From UBA1664 sp964531715 (lineage in GTDB: Bacteria > Pseudomonadota > Alphaproteobacteria > Micavibrionales > UBA1664): a stretch of DNA of 64,000 nucleotides. Shown one piece after another: positions 60,020 through 64,000 of the stretch (position 1 is its first letter; every line of letters starts with the position of its first letter). Location of the stretch: positions 17,399 through 81,398 of the forward strand of contig CAZHEE010000008.1 of the NCBI GenBank assembly GCA_964531715.1, written 5' to 3'. The position numbers were made by a program, and so were the translations under genes. The notes beneath the pieces are model-generated. The model saw only the letters and a list, made by a program, of their open reading frames with translations. It made no database searches and had not been told where the DNA came from.

Positions 60020-61008
60020 TGACCTCTAGATACAGAAAAACCCCCACGTCACATGAGAGTTTTCTTAATAAGAAATATACCAATAATAACGATTACGGTC
60101 AAAATGATTATCGTGCTTTGAATCAATCATTATTGTCATCTAATGCCCCGTTAAATTGGTACGCTAATGCAAGGCGTCAGGGGCAATCTTTGCGCTTGGG
60201 TAATATTTATGGTGATAAGGGATCATCTTTATGGATTTGCCTTAAAACAGGCGCATGGAAAGATCATGCCACAGGCGAAAAAGGTAGCGATTTAATAAGC
60301 CTTTATGCCGCCATACATGGGTTATCTCAATTTGAATCGATGCGTGAATTACAAGGTAATAATATCATTTTGCCTCTATCTAAAGCACCTAAAACACCTA
60401 AAGTTAAATGCAATAAATATGCATTAAAACTATGGAGTGAAAGTGCACCAGCTAGCGGTACGATTGTAGAGGCATATTTAAGGGCGCGAGGGATCACAAT
60501 CTCTATTCCAAATGATATCCGTTTTCTTACAAATCATGAGCATAAACCAACAAGCCAATTCTATCCTGTGATGATTGCGGCAATAAGGGACACAATCAAC
60601 AATGACGTAACAGCCATTCATCGCACTTATCTTGATCCACAGACTGGATTAAAGGCGAATATAAACCCGAATAAAATGATGCTGGGTAATGTTTTAAATG
60701 GCTCTGTGCAGTTATCAAGCCCCTCTGAATCTATGATCATCACAGAGGGCATTGAAACGGGCTTAAGCGTGCTTCAAATGACAGATATGTCTACATGGGC
60801 GGCGCTATCAACATCGGGCTTAACAGGGCTCAAATTGCCTTCATTACCACTAGCGCAAAACATAACCATCGCCTGTGATAATGATATTGCAGGAATATGC
60901 GCGGCAAAAGAGGCGGCAGAAAAATGGGCATTGGAGGGGCGTAAAGTCAAAATTTCTTATCCCCCTGAAGGCAAAGATTTCAATGATGTTTTGATGGAGG
61001 TGAAATAA
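60019..61008 (+). CDS. Toprim-domain primase-like protein
   Basis: The 329-residue protein resembles the primase of P4-like elements. The N-terminal part has GSSLWICLKTGAWKDHATGEKGSDLISLYAAIHG, matching the zinc-free start of such proteins. A DUF7146-like middle part (about 135-230) precedes the Toprim domain. The domain has the catalytic Glu in SMIITEGIETGLSVLQ (about 240-255) and the metal-binding DxD-like CDNDIAGICAAKE. It starts with GTG at the AlpA-like stop. It probably serves replication of the element with the following DUF3987 protein. Confidence 0.82.
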   Translation: MTSRYRKTPTSHESFLNKKYTNNNDYGQNDYRALNQSLLSSNAPLNWYANARRQGQSLRLGNIYGDKGSSLWICLKTGAWKDHATGEKGSDLISLYAAIHGLSQFESMRELQGNNIILPLSKAPKTPKVKCNKYALKLWSESAPASGTIVEAYLRARGITISIPNDIRFLTNHEHKPTSQFYPVMIAAIRDTINNDVTAIHRTYLDPQTGLKANINPNKMMLGNVLNGSVQLSSPSESMIITEGIETGLSVLQMTDMSTWAALSTSGLTGLKLPSLPLAQNITIACDNDIAGICAAKEAAEKWALEGRKVKISYPPEGKDFNDVLMEVK

Positions 61009-62021
61009 TGGAAAAGGCCATATTAAACCCTGTATTTGAAAACATGGAATCGTTTGAAATTGAACCACCGCGCCCTTTAAGAAAGCCTTTATCACCACCA
61101 AAACCTTATCCAATAAATTGTTTGGGATCAGTTTTAGAAAATGCCGCGCTTGCTATTCATGACAAGCTTCAATCCCCGATTGAGATTTGTGCCCAATCTG
61201 TTTTAGCCGCCGCCGCATTGGCTGTGCAAGGTCATGCCAATGTTGAACTACCTTATGGTCAAACGCGCCCCTTATCAGGTTTTTTTGTAAGTATTGCTGA
61301 TAGTGGCGAGAGAAAAAGCAGCACAGATAGTGAGGCACTGAAACCCATTAAAGACAAGGAAGAATGGCTTCGCGAACAATGTGATTGCGATTTAAGACAA
61401 TGGAAAATTAAAAAAACATCATGGGATGCGGAAAAAGCAAAAATTCTTCAAGAGCAAAAGAAAAATAAGACCGTTTCTCGTGATGAAATAGAAGCAAAAT
61501 TAAGCTGTTTGGGCGAAGAACCCGCACCACCTTTAGAGCCATTACTCACATGCCCAGAGCCTACCTATGAGGGTATATGTCGCTATCTTATGACAGGCCA
61601 ACCCAGCATTGGTGTTTTTTCTGATGAAGGGGGTCAATTTGTAGGTGGTTATGGCATGAGTGCCGATAACAGAACAAAGACCGCTGCCGCTTTTTGTGGG
61701 CTATGGGATGGCAATGATATTAAGCGTGTTCGCGCTGGGGATGGTACAGTCATTCTTGCTGGCAGGCGAGTCTCTGTTCACTTAATGATGCAATCAAGTA
61801 TTGCGAATGAATTGCTTTCTGATAGTGGTTTATTAGATCAAGGATTGTTATCTCGATTTTTATTCACTGCACCTAAAAGCACTATAGGCACAAGGTTTTA
61901 TAAAGAACCTAAAACTGATTCAAATCTTGCCATGCAGGCATATCGCGAAAGATTAAGCAGCATTTTAAATCAATCTCTTCCAATCAAAGACAATACACAA
62001 AACGATTACAGCCAAGATTGA
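61008..62021 (+). CDS. DUF3987 (YfjI-like) protein, N-terminal part
   Basis: This frame holds the first 337 residues of a DUF3987 protein, a family related to replicative helicase-primase proteins of islands. The Walker A-like segment IADSGERKSSTDSE is at about residue 104, and TGQPSIGVFSDEGGQFVGGYGMS contains the expected Walker B region. It ends prematurely in QNDYSQD at 62021. The rest is read in another frame from 62000 on, where LQPRLITFDEEAKKIWFGF continues the family alignment. The break is most simply explained by one missing A in the run at 61999-62002. Confidence 0.82.
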   Translation: MEKAILNPVFENMESFEIEPPRPLRKPLSPPKPYPINCLGSVLENAALAIHDKLQSPIEICAQSVLAAAALAVQGHANVELPYGQTRPLSGFFVSIADSGERKSSTDSEALKPIKDKEEWLREQCDCDLRQWKIKKTSWDAEKAKILQEQKKNKTVSRDEIEAKLSCLGEEPAPPLEPLLTCPEPTYEGICRYLMTGQPSIGVFSDEGGQFVGGYGMSADNRTKTAAAFCGLWDGNDIKRVRAGDGTVILAGRRVSVHLMMQSSIANELLSDSGLLDQGLLSRFLFTAPKSTIGTRFYKEPKTDSNLAMQAYRERLSSILNQSLPIKDNTQNDYSQD

Positions 62022-62566
62022 TTACATTCGATGAGGAAGCCAAAAAAATCTGGTTTGGCTTTGTGAATGAGGTTGAAAAGAAAATGGCTAAAGACCAAGA
62101 ATGGTCACAAATTCGGGGATTTGCAAATAAGTTGCCTGAACATGCGGCACGTATTGCCGCTATCCTTGCCCTCATTGATGATATACGCATAGAGGTCATA
62201 GGGGCGCATTATATTCGCCCTGCGTTATTATTGGCGGCTTATTACGCAAGTGAGGCCGTTCGATTACAAGAGCATGGGTATGTGAGTGCTGATATTTTGA
62301 CAGCTGAAAAGTTGCTCGATTGGCTTCACTCATCATGGGATCTCGATATCGTATCGCTTCCTGACATCTACCAACGCAGTTTAAACAAAATCAATGATGC
62401 TAAAACTGCAAGCCATACGGTCAAAATATTAGAAAACCACGGTAATCTTATTAAGCTTGAAGACGGAGGTGTCATAAAAGGCGTCAGGCGAAAAGACGTA
62501 TGGCGGATCGTTGGCAAAACTTTAGATGATTTAGGTGTTTTAGATGCAAAGGAGAAATACAAATGA
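62018..62566 (+). CDS. DUF3987 protein, C-terminal part after frameshift
   Basis: The 182 residues from TTG 62018 continue the preceding gene in frame -1: FDEEAKKIWFGFVNEVEKK and GFANKLPEHAARIAAILALIDD are conserved C-terminal DUF3987 blocks. A helical wing-like domain follows (AEKLLDWLHSSW, IYQRSLNKINDA). The first coding bases are shared with the N-terminal frame. Whether one full protein is made by ribosomal slippage, or the gene is broken, cannot be seen. The stop overlaps the next gene. Confidence 0.75.
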   Translation: MITFDEEAKKIWFGFVNEVEKKMAKDQEWSQIRGFANKLPEHAARIAAILALIDDIRIEVIGAHYIRPALLLAAYYASEAVRLQEHGYVSADILTAEKLLDWLHSSWDLDIVSLPDIYQRSLNKINDAKTASHTVKILENHGNLIKLEDGGVIKGVRRKDVWRIVGKTLDDLGVLDAKEKYK

Positions 62567-63156
62567 AAAATAAAAAACATAATGTGGTTAGTGTTAGTCG
62601 AAATAAAGATGACGATGAAAAAAAGGCCATGGCACAAGCATATTTAAATCCTGCTGTCTTAATGGGGCATGCAATCAAGGGGCAGTATGCTCAAGATGAA
62701 ATCATCGATATTAATGCTATTATTCAAGAATTAGAGGAGCAATCTAAAATTATAAATTCTGGTGAGCTGACTAGGCCTGAAAATATTTTAACGTCACAGG
62801 CGCATACACTGAATGCATTGTTTGCAGAATTGATAGGACGATCAAGAGCGAATATGGGTGAATATTTTCATGCATCTGAAAAATACATGCGGTTGGCATT
62901 AAAGGCACAAAGCCAATGCCGCACAACGCTTGAAACCTTGGCAGAGATTAAGAACCCTCGCCCCTACATTCAAAACAATAAGGCGCAATATCAACAAGTG
63001 AATAATGGCATAAGTGACAATCACACGCGCACGGAAAAAATTAAATCGTCAAACGAGCTATTGGAGGATCAAAGCAATGACGAACAATGGATGGACACCA
63101 GAGAGGCGGAAACGGCAATCAGAGATGATAAGGAAATGGAAACCGTGGAAAAGTAG
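62563..63156 (+). CDS. Unknown protein of the integrated element
   Basis: The 197-residue soluble, mainly helical protein is not recognised with confidence. It contains AYLNPAVLMGHAIKGQYAQDE and LTSQAHTLNALFAELIGRSRANMGEYFHASEKYMRLALKAQSQCRTTLETLAEIKNPRP, a pattern I recall from small proteins of alphaproteobacterial prophages. It overlaps the DUF3987 stop by four bases and its own end overlaps the next gene. A terminase-like or DNA-processing role is possible but not shown. Confidence 0.7.
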   Translation: MKNKKHNVVSVSRNKDDDEKKAMAQAYLNPAVLMGHAIKGQYAQDEIIDINAIIQELEEQSKIINSGELTRPENILTSQAHTLNALFAELIGRSRANMGEYFHASEKYMRLALKAQSQCRTTLETLAEIKNPRPYIQNNKAQYQQVNNGISDNHTRTEKIKSSNELLEDQSNDEQWMDTREAETAIRDDKEMETVEK

Positions 63157-63265
63157 CACAGGTGCAAAAACGGCAGAGGGCAAAGAAAAGTCAAAGACGA
63201 ATGCTCTCAAACATGGGGCTTATTCCAGTGCGATTAAATTACTGCTTGATAGTATTTTAAAGTGA
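63077..63265 (+). CDS. Small basic protein, prophage type
   Basis: The 62-residue protein starts at ATG 63077, preceded by GGAGG with a 9-base spacer, and overlaps the upstream gene by 80 bases in another frame. It shows GWTPERRKRQSEMIRKWKPWKSSTG followed by AKTAEGKEKSKTNALKHGAYSS, a pattern repeatedly found in small alphaproteobacterial phage and island proteins. It is basic and probably DNA-associated; no function is established. A longer frame from 63014 is less likely. Confidence 0.75.
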   Translation: MTNNGWTPERRKRQSEMIRKWKPWKSSTGAKTAEGKEKSKTNALKHGAYSSAIKLLLDSILK

Positions 63266-63451
63266 GACACCTATTAGGATCATGAATCCTATAAATATAG
63301 AGAGTATAAGGGTGCGTAAGTTAGTATTCACCTTAATTAATTCATCTTTAATTGCTTTATTTGATGATAATAATTTATCTATGTGACTTGGCTTTTCAAG
63401 CATATCTAGCAATCCCTCAATAGAGTTAATTTGTTGATCTCCTTTATCCAT
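63257..63451 (-). CDS. Small membrane protein, unknown
   Basis: The 64-residue frame has a polar, helical N-terminal part and one C-terminal membrane helix (about 47-63, ILSIFIGFMILIGVSL). It lies three bases behind the lipoprotein gene on the same strand and overlaps the stop of the small basic gene. No family is recognised; the tail-anchored form and tight spacing make it likely real. Confidence 0.5.
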   Translation of the reverse strand: MDKGDQQINSIEGLLDMLEKPSHIDKLLSSNKAIKDELIKVNTNLRTLILSIFIGFMILIGVSL

Positions 63452-63454
63452 AGA

Positions 63455-63853
63455 TTAACAAAGTAATTGCTTTGGTATTCTATATTCAGAAACAATCCAT
63501 GTGTTCCTATCAGTATCCCAATGAGTCAAATACGTAATTATACAGCCTTTAGATGTTACAGTATTACCGCCTGACGTAATTGAATTAGCCTGAAACCAAG
63601 CAGAGTTACCAATAAGTGAGGCGTTTCCTGTTGTGGTTGTAGTTTGGGGAGTAGTAAATGTTCCTCCTCCCCATCGAAATTGAAATGCCCTACGCCCATC
63701 ACTCATATCAAATGCATTGATTGGTGGGCCACTGTAAATCATGACCTCTTGAATGTCTTGCCCCATATATTGCTTCATATGTGTTGAAGCACAAGCTGAT
63801 AGGCCTCCTAGTGCCACTATTGCTAATAGTGTAATAATAGTGTTTCTAAACAT
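63455..63853 (-). CDS. Lipoprotein of the integrated element
   Basis: The 132-residue protein begins with a lipoprotein signal ending in LSAC with Cys21. The mature part contains YMGQDIQEVMIYSGPPINAFDMSDGRRAFQFRWGGGTF, a Thr/Gly/Ser-rich middle and a C-terminal pair of Cys. Similar short lipoproteins occur in phages and islands of Proteobacteria. Its start overlaps an upstream stop (TAATG), which suggests translational coupling with a gene that reaches past the window edge. Confidence 0.75.
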   Translation of the reverse strand: MFRNTIITLLAIVALGGLSACASTHMKQYMGQDIQEVMIYSGPPINAFDMSDGRRAFQFRWGGGTFTTPQTTTTTGNASLIGNSAWFQANSITSGGNTVTSKGCIITYLTHWDTDRNTWIVSEYRIPKQLLC

Positions 63854-64000
63854 TAGTTTATTCCCTTTTCAAACAAAACAGCCACCAAGTTGCCTTGGTA
63901 GCTGGGTGTTAGTAACCGCAATCTCATGAAAACGGCGCGATGCTTTTGGTCAACCCCCATTTTTGAGTCCAGTTTTAGGTTAGTGATGTTCGGCTTTCGG
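63853..64000 (-). CDS. Possible partial gene, open to the window edge
   Basis: On the minus strand a frame is open from the edge to a TAA at 63855-63853, whose last base is the A of the lipoprotein ATG. It contains QKHRAVFMRLRLLTPSYQGN and ends EKGIN. No family is recognised with certainty. The same region holds a hairpin (63880-63903), so the conserved feature could instead be an RNA element. The rest of the 147 bases shows nothing else. Confidence 0.3.
   Translation of the reverse strand, partial: RKPNITNLKLDSKMGVDQKHRAVFMRLRLLTPSYQGNLVAVLFEKGIN
63880..63903 (-). terminator. Hairpin with T-rich trailer, possible terminator
   Basis: AGCTACCAAG and CTTGGTGGCT (minus strand) form a 10-base stem, with one mismatch, around GCAA. 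GTTTTGTTTG follows. This could end a minus-strand transcript entering from beyond the edge, or be a structured leader of the lipoprotein gene. Confidence 0.4.

Noticed and set aside
61999..62010. Programmed -1 frameshift site in the DUF3987 gene
   Set aside because: The sequence CAAAAC lacks the X XXY YYZ heptamer and I see no strong downstream stem, so a simple indel is the better explanation.
57754..64000. Right attachment site of the element
   Set aside because: I looked for a second copy of the tRNA-Met 3' end (CCCCTCGCTACCA) and found none, so no right boundary is called.

Overview
The window looks like a chromosomal segment of a flagellated, moderately low-GC alphaproteobacterium. The lineage call rests on several genes typical of that class: DUF484 beside xerC, DUF2794, an NDUFA12 complex I subunit next to mlaD and DUF2155, a hemC-hemD-mitofilin (Mic60-like) cluster divergent from tsaD, and a PodJ-like polarity protein. 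A type IVB (Dot/Icm) secretion core on the chromosome suggests a lineage that interacts with other cells, such as Micavibrio-like or host-associated alphaproteobacteria. The exact taxon is inference.

Layout: 0.3-0.75 kb is a small membrane protein. 0.8-2.4 kb is DUF484-xerC. 2.6-6.0 kb holds flagellar genes: flgB-flgC-fliE on minus, and an flhB C-terminal-like gene, fliO and fliP on plus. 6.0-11.6 kb is envelope biogenesis: DUF2794, a YfgM-like protein, BamB and a large AsmA protein. 11.8-14.2 kb is an acyl-CoA dehydrogenase and an SCP2-like protein. 14.2-16.2 kb is the PodJ-like protein. 16.3-22.1 kb is a complete RND efflux operon on minus (adaptor, pump, outer-membrane channel).

22.3-35.5 kb is a split type IVB secretion locus. 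One block is dotI-dotH-dotG-dotF (icmL-K-E-G). After an interruption by a small conserved gene, a winged-helix protein and yidC-yidD come an unknown acidic-tailed protein, a VirB1-like transglycosylase and dotD-dotC-dotB. Both blocks keep the Legionella gene order. The coupling ATPase, DotA, DotO and others are not in this window. 35.5-38.3 kb carries an AraC/GyrI regulator and a phage-like AAA+ ATPase with an unrecognised partner.

38.4-57.6 kb is mainly housekeeping: a mitofilin-like protein with an unusual N-terminal helix-turn-helix, hemD, hemC, tsaD, gpsA, two tandem stand-alone receiver proteins, HIT and M29-like peptidase genes, fabG, an FAD oxidoreductase, NDUFA12, mlaD, DUF2155, aat, lolA, an exonuclease III, a chemoreceptor, a methyltransferase and mnmA. 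One AT-rich PNPOx-like gene behind tsaD is bracketed by inverted repeats that also encode the C-termini of both proteins.

From 57.7 kb to the end is an integrated element entered through an elongator tRNA-Met gene: P4-type integrase, AlpA-like regulator, Toprim primase, a DUF3987 helicase-like gene split by a frameshift, and small unknown genes. Its far end is not visible. Several families of dispersed palindromic repeats, many ending in a T-run, occupy most of the longer intergenic gaps.
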